Origin: Montifringilla adamsi
Lineage: Eukaryota; Chordata; Aves; Passeriformes; Passeridae
Direction: 5' to 3'
Assembly (NCBI GenBank): GCA_017590115.1
Contig: JAGGNK010006892.1
Span: forward strand, 11,752,429-11,816,428
DNA: 64,000 nt
The translations under genes and the position numbers were made by a program. Of this stretch, positions 28,101-38,460 are shown piece by piece. Within the stretch, counting starts at the first letter, position 1. Every line of letters begins with the position of its first letter. The notes beneath the pieces are model-generated. The model was not told where the DNA came from. It saw only the letters and a list, made by a program, of their open reading frames with translations, and made no database searches.

Positions 28101-29940
28101 GAGTAGCAGCACCACCAGCATTCAGTTTGCAATGCAACAGATGTAAACAATACAGGAAAAGTAAACAGACCTTCAAAAAGCTACAAATTTCATCAAGACC
28201 ATATGATACCAATTCTTCAAAACAACATAGGATTAGAAAGATTTTCATTGAAATATAAACCAATATTATATCTAAGAACAACACATTTAGGATTGTAGCA
28301 TTAAAGTTTTATGTCCAGATAAGTCCAAAACTGTCAAAGCAAAAAAAGCATGAGCTGCTTTTCAATGTCTGTCAGAACAATAAGTCCTGCATAGATTTTA
28401 AATAGAAGGTTGTAGGGCCTTAACAAAATTGTACCATTTTGACACCTGAATTCAGAGCTAGGTCTCAGGTACTGAGAGAACAGCATCAGCTTAAGACCTT
28501 GCATACTACCAAGGATTGTGAAACGAAATGAATCTTAAAACTTTGCACTTATTTGAGAGAAATCCTAACTATATGTGACATATAAACTTTCTCACTGGCT
28601 GACAATGTCACTCGGTCCATCAGGAATTCTTTGCAAAACAGAGGCAAACGGAAAAGGATTATTCTGAAATTGTCCTGGCATGAAGAGCCAAAGGAAAAAA
28701 CTAAAATGTTACAGCATAGATACTGCCTATTATCTTTGTAATGCTCTGTGGAAACAGATATTTGCACTAGAATCAAGCAAGACTGCACACTGTTTGATTA
28801 CCTTTCCACAGACAGACTAGCTGCTATGCACATGGGCACAGGAACCACCTCTCTTAGACAAACAGGACGTGGGAGAAGGTGGCAGAATATGGTTAAGGTC
28901 TTAAAACCAGATCCTTTAGAGCACTAGAAACCAGAGAACTCCAGAGAATCGCTAAGAGTTCCACTTGACATCCCCAGAACTAGCATGATGAATGCAAGCC
29001 TGAATCATGTTGCAGCAGAGGATTTCTTTATGAGGAGCTGTCTGAGGTATTCCTTTTTCAGTTTAGAAGTTACCAGAATAATCATGAGGACAGAGACAGT
29101 AATCACTAAAGGATAATAAAAGAGTAACTTATCATTTACATACTTAAAATTAGACAGAATCAGCTGCTGCCCCAGTATTGACTGAGTGATCCTGATGGAT
29201 TTACGAGGTACAATGCTAGACACTGTATTCCTCAGTCAAATGTTTCTTTGCATACACACATAAATCTAGAGGGGAGCATACATAAAGACATTCCCTCTCA
29301 TGTTTTCTGTAACGTTCCTTTCTCCTCTGTCAACCACAAGGGAGAAAAGCCATAATTGTTATATATACTGTTCCTTCCCTTCTCTACTGAAAGTCAAATA
29401 TGGATTCATAGAGTATGAATGTAAAGATACCAGTTAATACTGAAGAGACAGACCTCAAGCCATAGTGGCAATACCAGTGTCATTATAATTTGACTACTTT
29501 TAGCTAAGATGTCTAAAAATTGACAAATTTGAGAAACTAATCAGTGTACTGGAGAAATTAGTGCTAATTAAGTTATCTGAGTACCTGAACTTTCACAACA
29601 CAAAAACTGTAAAATAGATTAGCATTTTATTTACCGTTCATTATTAAGAGGTGAGTTGCAGCTGAAATCACACTGCATTAATAAGGTCACAATTACATAA
29701 ATTACTTTTTTGCAAACTGAACACAATCACACAATACTTAAAATTGCATTACTCCCAGTCATGGGAAAAAAGTGAAGATAGGATCTACACCTAGTGCCCA
29801 TTTTACACAGGAAGTAAAAATGGCATGCACTGACAAACAAATGCATAAAATATACATATATCTCACATGAGGTGCACACGGACAATCTCTCCCACACAGC
29901 TCATTGAGGAATACAGAGTCTGAACACATCATTTGTTTTT
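25146..29940. other. Intronic DNA without recognised features
   Basis: AT-rich unique sequence with one poly-A tract. Nothing protein-like or repeat-like was recognised. Confidence 0.6.
26059..26076. repeat. Poly-A tract
   Basis: Eighteen A bases in intron 1, with no associated element seen. Confidence 0.88.
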
Positions 29941-30045
29941 CATAGAATCATCTAAGCATAAATTGGTTGGAATGGACTTCTGAATGTCATCTAGTCCAAT
30001 CACCCTGCAATGATCAGGGACATTTTTTCTTAGCAAGAGTTGCAG
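29941..30045 (-). mobile_element. CR1 LINE 3' end, very short
   Basis: CATAGAATCATCTAAGCATA followed by TGGTTGGAATGGACTTC, CATCTAGTCCAATCACCCTG and CAATGATCAGGGACAT match the reverse complement of the CR1 terminal 100 bases. The left boundary is clear; the right boundary fades after about 30040. Confidence 0.75.
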
Positions 30046-30853
30046 TACCACAGGGAGGAATTGGGAAAAGACAAATCTGGCAATATATAAGATTGCTTGC
30101 TGACACAGGGCTAAGATGGGGCTTCAGTTATACAGACACAGGGGGAGGCAGGAGCGAGGCCCATCCAGTGCACACTGGAACAAGAAGATGCCCTTCCACA
30201 TTCACCAGCAAGAGATGGAGCAGTTACTTCCAGCAGGAAGTAAGGAGGAGTCTTGGCACACTATCCAACTTCTTCTGACCCCTCTGTCTTACCAATCATT
30301 TACAATGATCCCTCCCCCTTCTACCTCACTGTGCTGGTACCCAAAGGGAAGACTATTTGGGAAAGCGAGGCAGGGCTTTCATCTTCCCTATGACACTCAC
30401 TACATGGCTGGTAATGCACCTGGCTGAACATGCATGATTTCACCCTTTACTCCTGTTGTGTCTGGCCCTACAATGCATCTAACAAAAAAACCAAGACATA
30501 AAAACTGCCACCACCACAAAAAAAAACTTCAAGACTTTTAGTTCATTTGTTTTCTTTATTTTGAACATTTAACAAGGCTGTGTAGTCAATTCAACTTTAT
30601 ACCTAATATGATTTTGAATTTCTTTTTTTTAAAAGTATGTTTCAGGCTAAACCCACATGTTCAGCGATCTGACAGTGCTTTTATTTTTTGGGTTTTTTTG
30701 TCTCCTGGCAAAAAGCAAAATGAAAATGTCTCTGATGCTTTCTTTCTTTCTGGCTGCTTTCCTTTGCTTTATTTTAAAAGGAAATATTTAGTGAAAAGTT
30801 TGTGAGAGCAGTGCTTTGTTTTGAATGCAGTAAATGTGGGGATTTGACAGGTT
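30046..30853. other. Intronic DNA without recognised features
   Basis: Contains two overlapping frames of 103 codons near 29967-30427 that partly cover the CR1 end. They have no recognisable motifs and appear to be chance. Confidence 0.55.
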
Positions 30854-31395
30854 CTAGGAATCTTCAGCTTCAAGTATTGCCAGTCTACTCTCAAATTTCT
30901 TTTTCTGAACCTCAGATGCCAGCACCAGTCGGTCAAAATTTACCAGCTTTTTAACAGAAATGCTGTGCATACGTGCAGGAAAAAGTGGACATTCCATGTG
31001 AAACCATTCAGCAGCCATTATGGGTAAGAACTCTTTGTTAGTGTCCATCATAAGCAAGCACGGTGTATGTCTTAGGTAGCTCTCTGACAGAGGCTCAGCC
31101 AAGCCCCCAGTGGGAGCTCCCTGGGTTTCCACAAGTCAGCTCCTTCACCAGGCCCACTCATGCTCTGTGAAAAGCTCTGCCAGCTGCTGCTGCACACACA
31201 GAACCTCCATCAAAACCAATTTAGAGAACTGCCTGGCTTCACATGCTGGCATCAGATCCTCTATTTTGTCTGGCAATTTTAAGCAACTTTTAACTGGAAA
31301 GAACATCAAGTCAGCAAGATAATGATAATACTGTTCAATAATGTAGTTCATAGTGGTTTGTCTTTTAAGAACAGGTTTCGCATTAGCCACAGTAA
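30854..31395 (-). pseudogene. Broken coding-like exon, unidentified
   Basis: On the minus strand a TTTTATTTTACAG splice-acceptor-like sequence ends at 31396 and is followed by a 180-codon frame ending in TAG at 30854. It is interrupted only by two nearby in-frame TGA codons (31147-31145 and 31138-31136). Before the stops the translation runs from VANAKPVLKRQ through EARQFSKLVLMEVLC to EHEWAW; after them from LVETQGAP through AAEWFHMECPLF to EAEDS. Composition is protein-like (balanced charge, amphipathic stretches), unlike most chance frames nearby. It has no transmembrane segment or motif I recognise. It lies within PDGFD intron 1 on the same strand. It could be a decayed terminal exon, a retrocopy fragment, or chance; no poly-A tail or flanking duplication was seen. 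The parent gene is unknown. Confidence 0.4.
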
Positions 31396-34204
31396 CTGTA
31401 AAATAAAAATTTAAAAATTTCTAAAATACTGATTTATAATAAATAACTGAAGGAAATGCTTCTCTCCCAGCTTTGGTAAGAGAAGGGAAGGAGAAGCTGC
31501 ATTAGGTGACAAGGCTGAGTATTTTCCTAGAATGAAACAAGGCAGCTCACAGTATTTTTGTTCTGGTTTGGCCAAATACCTTTGAAGCTATCTTCAAATA
31601 CCTTTTTGAAATTGATGTGCTAGCAATTCATTGTCAAAACTGCAATGACATGTACGTAAATTTGCAATCACTTCACTGTAAAAGCATATATAGAAATACA
31701 TTTTGTCTGACTTCTGAAAGAAAAACAGGTGACACTTTTTCCCTTGCCTAAGGTAAGCTTTAAAAGCAATCTGCTTGACAAGGTTTAACTTTAGATCCTG
31801 CAAAGGTTGGTGATGGCACAAAAGATAGCAGGAGAATCAGGAAATGGCACAGTCATTGGAGACAAATCCTGAGACAAGATCCCTGTAGAAAAATAAAAGG
31901 GAGCTCCTGCAAGCCTTGAAACATATCCTGCACACATTGATAAAAAGGCCTTTAAAGTCATTCTTCAAAAAAATAAACTGAACTGACATATCCAGTCATT
32001 GTGATTTCTTCTTCGTGACCTTCCTCTATATCCTTATGCACTAGATGAAACCAAACCCAGGGAACAAAAGTGCAAAGTAACAAAACCAGAATAATAGCTT
32101 TCCCTGTTTTGTTCCAGGGTTTCTTTAGAGAAGAGACTGCTATTTAACTCCCATGCCACTGAAGTCATATTCAGGCAAGCATGTGAAAACCAAGATATTT
32201 GATTTTTATACAGGACATCACACTGTCACTTTGTGTAATTCTTTGTTCCCCAAAACTGACTATTCATGTGGCCTGTAATTTTACGTTATGCATGGCACAT
32301 GGCTCTCAGTCTGCAAAAACAGTGGCAGCTCTGAGCAGGAAAGCAGACAGGAGGTAGAACAGCACAGACAGCAAGGCCACAGCATTTTAAGGACAGATGC
32401 ACCCTGGTAAGGATCTCCAGTCTTTGCCATGTGCCACTTTGGCTGTGGGTGGCACTTCTGCCTCTCCAAGCTGCCAGGGCTCAACACTGACATTGAAACT
32501 AAAGGAATTTACATATAGTGATATTGCCTGCAGGAAAATATTGTCAAACGCATGTGCACTGCCCAGGAAAGGCTTACTGTGTATGCTGTGACTGGTGAGG
32601 AGACCGGGGAAAGAGCAAGATCAGCCATACTGATCCACTTCTCATCCTCCTTTGCTTGCCAGTGTGGGAGCAACACAGGTACAGGATCAGTCCTCAGATG
32701 CATGCTAAAGTATAGCATGAGGTTCCTCTGTGGTGCAAATAAGTTTATTTCTGGAGTGATGTTTGTTTCTATGTTGTCACATGGCCAAGAGAATTCCTCA
32801 TTTCTTGAAGTCTGTTGGGAGGCAAGGCTGTATGTATGGAGATCAGGCTTTGCCATGCAGGTCCAAGAACAGACTCAAGACACCTTAACATTACACAAGG
32901 GTTCTGCAAAGATGGGGATGTCACTGCAGCCATTTCTCGGAGGCACCACTCAAGACACCCTGAGTATACTGTAAACAGGGTGTCTGCACTGAACTGACTC
33001 TAGAGGTTCAAACAGCTAATTATTTAGCAGCAGACCACACACATACTAGGAGCAGCCAGATCACTACTATATATGATGGTAGAATTTTGTATTTTGCTTA
33101 AAAGAAGAGTTTAATTTTCCAGGATCTTATAAATGCCAGGAACTGGTGAGAAATGCATATCATGTCAATAAGCTCTCCTGGGTGATAAGTATTAATTCCA
33201 AACAAAAATAAAGCCAAGCCTATTCAGGTACAGAACAGTTTTCTTCTTTTAGGAGGATGAAAAAAACCCAAAGAATCCCTTTCCCCTTCTCACAATTTCA
33301 AAGACATCTTACTAGAGTAGCAGTGATACATGCATACCTGGGGGTTTGGGAACCCCAGGTCACACCATATGGCCAGCGACGAAGCAATACAGCATCTTCC
33401 TGTGTGAACTGCCAAACATTCAGAAACCTAACAAAGCAATATGAATGTGGCTAATGGAGCAAGGGAACAGGCTTACAACTTGATCTACAAAGGGAAACAG
33501 TGCCATAACTTTGGGGCTTTCTATCAATTTCAAAGGAGAAAATTCCCCATAGGCTTCTACAAGGAGGTCTTAAACCCTTTTACTGACATCTGGATGTGTG
33601 AGTTAAATCACTCCTATCAGTGATTATCCCTGCTGTGGAATCATGATTAAGAAGCTGTGTTGGTCCATCTCCACGAAGAATGGCAAAGCACTATCATCAC
33701 CTACTTGCTGTTCTCACTCAGCATTACTGCCACTGGTTTGCTAAGGCAAAGGATTTATCTTTCAAGAAAACTGGCTGAAAAATTAAGGGCAGAACAGTAC
33801 ATAAAGGGTTTCTAGATCTCACAGTACATCCAGTGATCAACATTCTGTGTATCTATTTTTATTCCTTCTCTCTAGCCAGTCTGGGTCTCTGCTTCATCCT
33901 CAATCCACTTTTCTCATGAGTCACATCAGATTAGAAATGCATTCAACTATGAGAAAAATCTTTTGCAACTGATCCAAAAAGAAACAATAACAGAAACCCC
34001 CGCATATTACATTTGGAGCCTCTTTAAAAAACAAGCAGAAACAATGCAAGACACTGAAAAATATGGACAGGTTTCCTTATGGTCTTGTTTAGAAATGTAC
34101 CGCAGCTGAAGTCACTTGTAGGATATCCTGTGGGTGACACGTAAAGTAGGAGAAAAAGAAACTGGACATTTGAATACAAGGCTTTGTTCTGTATTTTTGC
34201 TACA
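31396..34204. other. Intronic DNA without recognised features
   Basis: Includes a 140-codon plus-strand frame at 32552-32974 and a 115-codon frame on the other strand in the same place. Neither has recognisable domains, so the stretch is left uncalled. Confidence 0.55.
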
Positions 34205-34381
34205 CAATCTGTAACTACGTCAGTTACCCCTCCATCTCTATCAGTGCAAAGGATTTGTTTGGTTTGTCTCAGTGCATGGACACTAACCAAACATCCCAAT
34301 CTGTAACTACGTCAGTTACCCCTCCATCTCTATCAGTGCAAAGGATTTGTTTGGTTTGTGCATGGACACTAACCAAACATC
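34205..34381. repeat. Two-copy tandem duplication, 92-bp period
   Basis: CAATCTGTAACTACGTCAGT starts at 34205 and again at 34297. The two units are essentially identical over their length, except that the second lacks six bases (CTCAGT) present in the first. Near-identity implies a recent local duplication. It is not part of the CR1 consensus that follows it. Confidence 0.93.
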
Positions 34382-34391
34382 TTAACTTTGA

Positions 34392-34600
34392 GTACTATAT
34401 ACAAGCCCCTCACTACAAGAAAGACAATGAGGTGCTGAGGCACATCCAAAGAGAAACAAAGCTCAGGAAGGGTCTGGAGCACAAGTCTGATGAGGAGTGG
34501 CTGAGGAAACTGGGGATTTTCAGCCTGGAGAACAGGAAGCTCAGGGGGATCTTATCACCCTCTACAACTCCCTGAAAGGAGGGTGTAACCACTCAATCTT
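34392..34600 (+). mobile_element. CR1 LINE ORF2 C-terminal fragment
   Basis: The translation contains APHYKKDNEVLRHIQRETK, KGLEHKSDEEWLRKLGIFSL and ENRKLRG, the typical CR1 ORF2 C-terminal block. It is followed by the CTCTACAACTCCCTGAAAGG segment. The copy is truncated on both sides, lacking a 3' terminal repeat. It abuts the tandem duplication at 34205-34381. Confidence 0.88.
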
Positions 34601-35514
34601 AGGGTCTTTTTCAAATTAAATATTTCTAAGAGTGACTGTATTACAAACTCATCACTGAATTCCTACACATTTTATTTTATCCTGTACTAATTCATGTGAA
34701 CTGTGTGCCAGGCTAATGGAAGTTTTGTCATTGATTTTAGTGCAACAAAATTCAAGATGGCTATTTTTCAAGTTGTTCATGGACTTACTGCTTAATAAAT
34801 AGTTTTACAGAGTCTCAACATCATCAAGTCCCAAGGCACAGCAGGGTTAAAATACACTGGCATGAAGTTTGAAAAGAAGGTAAGTGTGTCATCCTGCACC
34901 ATCTCCAAATATGTAGAGCTCTAATTAACAAAGCAGAAACATGGGATGTTGGCCTTCACAGTGTGGGATACAGATCAAAAAGGAAACATGAAACTGAAGA
35001 TTACTTAAGTTCAATAGGAAGCTCAAGATCATGGAGGATTTATTCACTACCAAAAATATTAGAGCCAAACCCAAACTCCCAAGAGAAAGTATCTCCAGTT
35101 TCACACTAAACAGGATACTTCCTTAGCTTTGTAAACAGGAGACTGATTTGAAACAAACTGCCAAACAACTCTATGCAATCCAGTATTTCAGCCAAGAGAA
35201 CCTCACCAGAAGCGCTCTCTTTTATCCAAAATGTGGTATTATGTAATCAACCTCATAAATACAATAGTGGAATTTTGGAGGCAATTATTGAATATAGCCT
35301 GAATCAACCGACTAAAAAGATTACTACTAAATTTCTCTGCATTAGTAGGCAAAGTCATACTACAGAGAATGTCAACACAGAGCCTTCATGGTATTTCATA
35401 GGACTCTTTTAGTATCCTGATGTCAAATCCCTGCAGGTGCACAATAGTCAGAGAAGGCCAGGTAGCCCTTCTTTGGGGTTGGGATCATGCTAAAAACTTT
35501 TAAGAATTAAAATC
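34601..35514. other. Intronic DNA without recognised features
   Basis: AT-rich unique sequence between CR1 fragments; nothing seen. Confidence 0.6.
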
Positions 35515-35580
35515 ATTGAGCTGGACTCAATGATCATTCTTGGTCCCTTCCATCTAAACACATTTTGTGATTCTGTGATA
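35515..35580 (+). mobile_element. CR1 LINE terminal fragment
   Basis: GAGCTGGACTCAATGATCAT followed by TCTTGGTCCCTTCCATCTA and TTCTGTGATTCTGTGATA matches the last 65 bases of a CR1 3' UTR including the terminal short repeats. It may extend some tens of bases further left, but similarity is not clear there. Confidence 0.8.
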
Positions 35581-35667
35581 GGTGAATATTTTGCGACATT
35601 TGATGATATTCTAAAGATAAAAATTTTATTTAATCTGCAAATGCATGTAAAAAAGACTGATGCCTAT

Positions 35668-35705
35668 GATATATATATATATATATACACATATATATAC
35701 ACATA
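35668..35705. repeat. (AT)n/(ATAC)n microsatellite
   Basis: An uninterrupted AT dinucleotide run followed by ATACACATATATATACACAT. It is likely to be length-polymorphic. Confidence 0.9.
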
Positions 35706-35760
35706 CTTTTTTATTCTGATAGACTAAATACAACTGACAAACACATAGCAACAACGCCTG

Positions 35761-36336
35761 TAGAAAAGCCGAAGTTACATATGCCTTCTTTGCCTCAGAC
35801 TTTGATAGTAAGATTAATTTGCTTGGGTATCCAGCCTCCTGTGCTGGAAGAGAGGGACAGGGAGCAGAACGAACCCCCCACAATCCAAAAGGAAATGATC
35901 AGTGACTTGCTACACCACTTAGACATTAGTCTATGGGGACAGATGGGATCCACCCAAAGGTCTTGAGAGCTGGCAGAAGTCCTCACCAAACCACATTCCA
36001 CCCTTTACCAACAGTCCTAGCAAATCTGGAAGGTCCAGTTAACTGGAGGTCAGCAAATGTGGCACCCATGTATAAGAATGGCCAGAAGGAGGATACAGGG
36101 AAATACAAGCCTATCAGCCTGAGCTCAGTGCAGGGGAAAGTCATAGCACAGCTTGTCAACAGAGTGTCATCATGCAGAACATGCATGACAGCCAGGGGAT
36201 CAGGCCCAGTCAGCACAGCTGTAGGAAAGGAAGGTCCTGATTGACCAACCTGATCTCCTTCTGTGACCAGAAGAAGGTCTGGTGATCCTCTCAATGCATG
36301 AGGGAAAGGCTGTGGATGTGGTCTGCCTGGACTTTA
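35761..36336 (+). mobile_element. CR1 LINE, 5' segment (start of reverse transcriptase), split by an LTR
   Basis: The translation follows CR1 ORF2 from the region before the reverse transcriptase (NAFFAS-type, LEERDREQNEPPTIQKEMIS, DLLHHLD) into the RT domain start (GTDGIHPKVLR, NWRSANVAPMYKNGQKED). It reaches the AVDVVCLDF block near 36310-36336. Frameshifts and stops are present. The CR1 is interrupted at 36336 by a solo LTR and resumes at 36919. Confidence 0.93.
36332..36336. repeat. Target-site duplication, left copy (CTTTA)
   Basis: CTTTA directly precedes the LTR and recurs directly after it at 36914-36918. Removing the LTR and one copy restores a CTGGACTTTAGTAAAGC sequence, the expected CR1 reverse-transcriptase DFSKAFD-type motif. 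This confirms the insertion. Confidence 0.92.
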
Positions 36337-36913
36337 TGTAGTGGGTTTACCTTGACTGGACACCAAGTGCCCATCAAGCCTCTCTATCACTCCCCTTCTC
36401 AGTGGGACAAGGGAGAGAAAGTAAGATGGAAAACAACTTGTAGCTTGATGTAAGGCATTTCACTAAACAAAAAACAAAGGCAAAAATTTGGTGCGTATAA
36501 ACAAAGAGAAAAAAAGCTTATTCTCTACTTTCCATCAGGGAGTGATATCCAGCCACTTCCCAAAGTTGCAGCACATGTAATGATTGCTCCAGAAGGCAAA
36601 CACTGTAAAATATCAAATATCCCCCATTCCTGCTCCCTCCTTTAGCTTTTATATCTGAGCTGATGTCATATGGTATGGAATACCCGTTTGGGTCATTTGG
36701 GCCCAGCTGTTCCCCATCCCAGGACCTTTCCCACTCCCAGCCACTTGAGAGGGGCAGAATGTTAGAGAGACAGCCCTGGTGCTGTGCCAGCACTGCTCAG
36801 CAGTAGCCACAACACTGCTGTTTCATTCACACCTTCCTAACTACCAAAGTAGAGCACAGCACTGAGGGCTGATGTGGGGAAAATTTAACCCCATCTCAGC
36901 CAGTCCCAAGACA
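36337..36913 (-). mobile_element. Solo LTR of an ERVL-type endogenous retrovirus, nested in CR1
   Basis: The 577-bp element begins TGTAGTGGGTTTAC and ends CCCAAGACA on the plus strand (TG...CA). It is flanked by the perfect 5-bp target duplication CTTTA (36332-36336 and 36914-36918). Read on the minus strand it begins TGTCTTGGGACTGGCTGAG, carries CATACCATATGACATCAGC followed by a TATAAAAGC box (plus-strand 36645-36653) and ends in GGTAAACCCACTACA. This is the architecture of a widespread avian LTR family. A 5-bp duplication fits class III (ERVL-like) integration. No internal viral genes remain. Confidence 0.92.
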
Positions 36914-37295
36914 CTTTAGTAAAGCTTCTGACACCATATCTCACAGAATTATCCTGCAAAAACGGCTAGGAGAGGTGCATTATTTCCTGTATAGAAGACT
37001 ATCCTATTGTCCAAGTCCAGAGAGTGGTGCTGAATGGAGTTACAAGCTCAGTACTGGGGCAAGTCCTGTTCAATATCTTTATCGATGCCCTGGATGAGTG
37101 AGTGCACCCTCAGCAAGCCTGCAGACAAAAGCAAGCTGGGCAGGAGTGTTGGTTTGCTGCAGGGTAGGAAGGCTCTGCAGAGGGATCTGGACAGGCTGGA
37201 TCGAGGGCCCAAGGCCAATTGTGTGAGTGCTCAGTAAACAGCTGGGCTTGATGATCTTGGAGGTCTTTTCCGACCGAAACAATTCTGTGATTCCT
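36914..37295 (+). mobile_element. CR1 LINE, 3' segment after the LTR
   Basis: Positions 36914-36918 are the right copy of the CTTTA target duplication. The CR1 continues from the interrupted RT motif (TTTAGTAAAGCTTCTGACACC) to a VQYLYRCPG-type remnant. It then gives ECTLSKPADKSKLGRSVGLL and GRKALQRDLDRLD near 37100-37200. At about 37235 it jumps to the CR1 terminus (GGGCTTGATGATCTTGGAGG..., ending AATTCTGTGATTCC). The ORF2 C-terminus present in other copies is deleted here. Confidence 0.9.
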
Positions 37296-38189
37296 AATTT
37301 TGCAAATCCTTGGTACACTTGATTCATAAAAAATATATAGTTATTTTTACTCAGCTCATTTACATAAAAGCTATTTGAGCTTTCTTATTACACTGTCCTG
37401 TATGACTTGAACCCCTTGACTTTAGCAGAATTATGAAGATGGTCAAAGTTAAGCACATGATGAATATTACTGCACTAATGATCCTCTGTGAATTTTCTAT
37501 TTACGCCTATTCCTAGATGTTTTATGAAACACAACATCTATGTGGCTGGCTCAACAGTGGAAAAGAACTCCCAGCATTATTTTAGATTTTCCGCACTGTC
37601 CAGTTTCCACAAATCAAAGCAATACAACTAAGTTTTCTCTTCCAGCCCTTTAAGAATTAGCTGGCCTAATTCAGCTTCACAGTAATACTTTAAAAAGCCC
37701 AGAATGAAAACCAAGAAGTTTCAAGAGACTGTCTGAAGAATTTATAGTGACTTACACTATGATATACATCTGCCTGATAAAACATATTTCAAGTTCCTTT
37801 AGAGAATTCCTCTGTGCTGCTTGCTGCTGAGTCAGGGTTGGAATTCTCATGCAATATGCCTTGATATTTCAGTCCAAACTGTTAATTATACAGATAAGAG
37901 ACATCATCAAAGTCACATAATTGTAGACCAAAGTGCATTACTGCAGGGAAATTAGTAAGGCTTTTTTTTTTTTTTTAACTGATGAAGCCTGAAATACATA
38001 TTTCTATACAAAATCTAGAAAACAAGGAAATAAAGCCTGTAAAAAAACAATTTATTTTGGCCATTTTACAGTTGACACAATTTTATGTTACCAGAGTCCT
38101 CTAAAAAATGTATACAAGCCTATTATAAAAGAACTCAGCAAGTGCATTCCAAAAGTGATGTTCTAAACCACTAGTGATACCAGAGACAT
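37296..38189. other. Intronic DNA without recognised features
   Basis: AT-rich unique sequence between two CR1 insertions, with a short poly-T run near 37963-37976. Confidence 0.6.
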
Positions 38190-38460
38190 TTCACAGAATC
38201 TCAGAAACATAATATCACAGAGTCATGGAATGGTTTGGGTTGAAAGGAACCTTGAGGGTCATCTAGTTCCAATCCCTCTGCCATGAGCAGGCACACTTTG
38301 CACTAGACCAGCCTGATGAAACCCCTTGAACAGACCTCTCTGGGTAACCTGTGCCAGGGCCTCACCACATCCACAGTAAAGAATTCCTCCTAATACCATA
38401 AAATCGTAAGATAGCTTGGGTTGGAAGGGACCTTAAAGCATCTAATCTAAATCTATCCTC
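38190..38460 (-). mobile_element. Two overlapping CR1 LINE 3' ends
   Basis: The first copy begins at about 38190 with terminal repeats (CACAGAGTCATGGAATGG, then TTTGGGTTGAAAGGAACC). It runs through GGCCTCACCACATCCACAGT and GAATTCCTCCTAATA to about 38395. At that point a second terminus begins (CATAAAATCGTAAGATAGC, TTGGGTTGGAAGGGACC) and runs to about 38460. Two same-orientation CR1 termini in a row suggest one CR1 inserted next to or into the other. Confidence 0.88.

Noticed and set aside
32552..32974. 140-codon plus-strand frame with several cysteines
   Set aside because: No recognisable motif or exon signals, and a competing frame lies opposite. It is best explained as chance.
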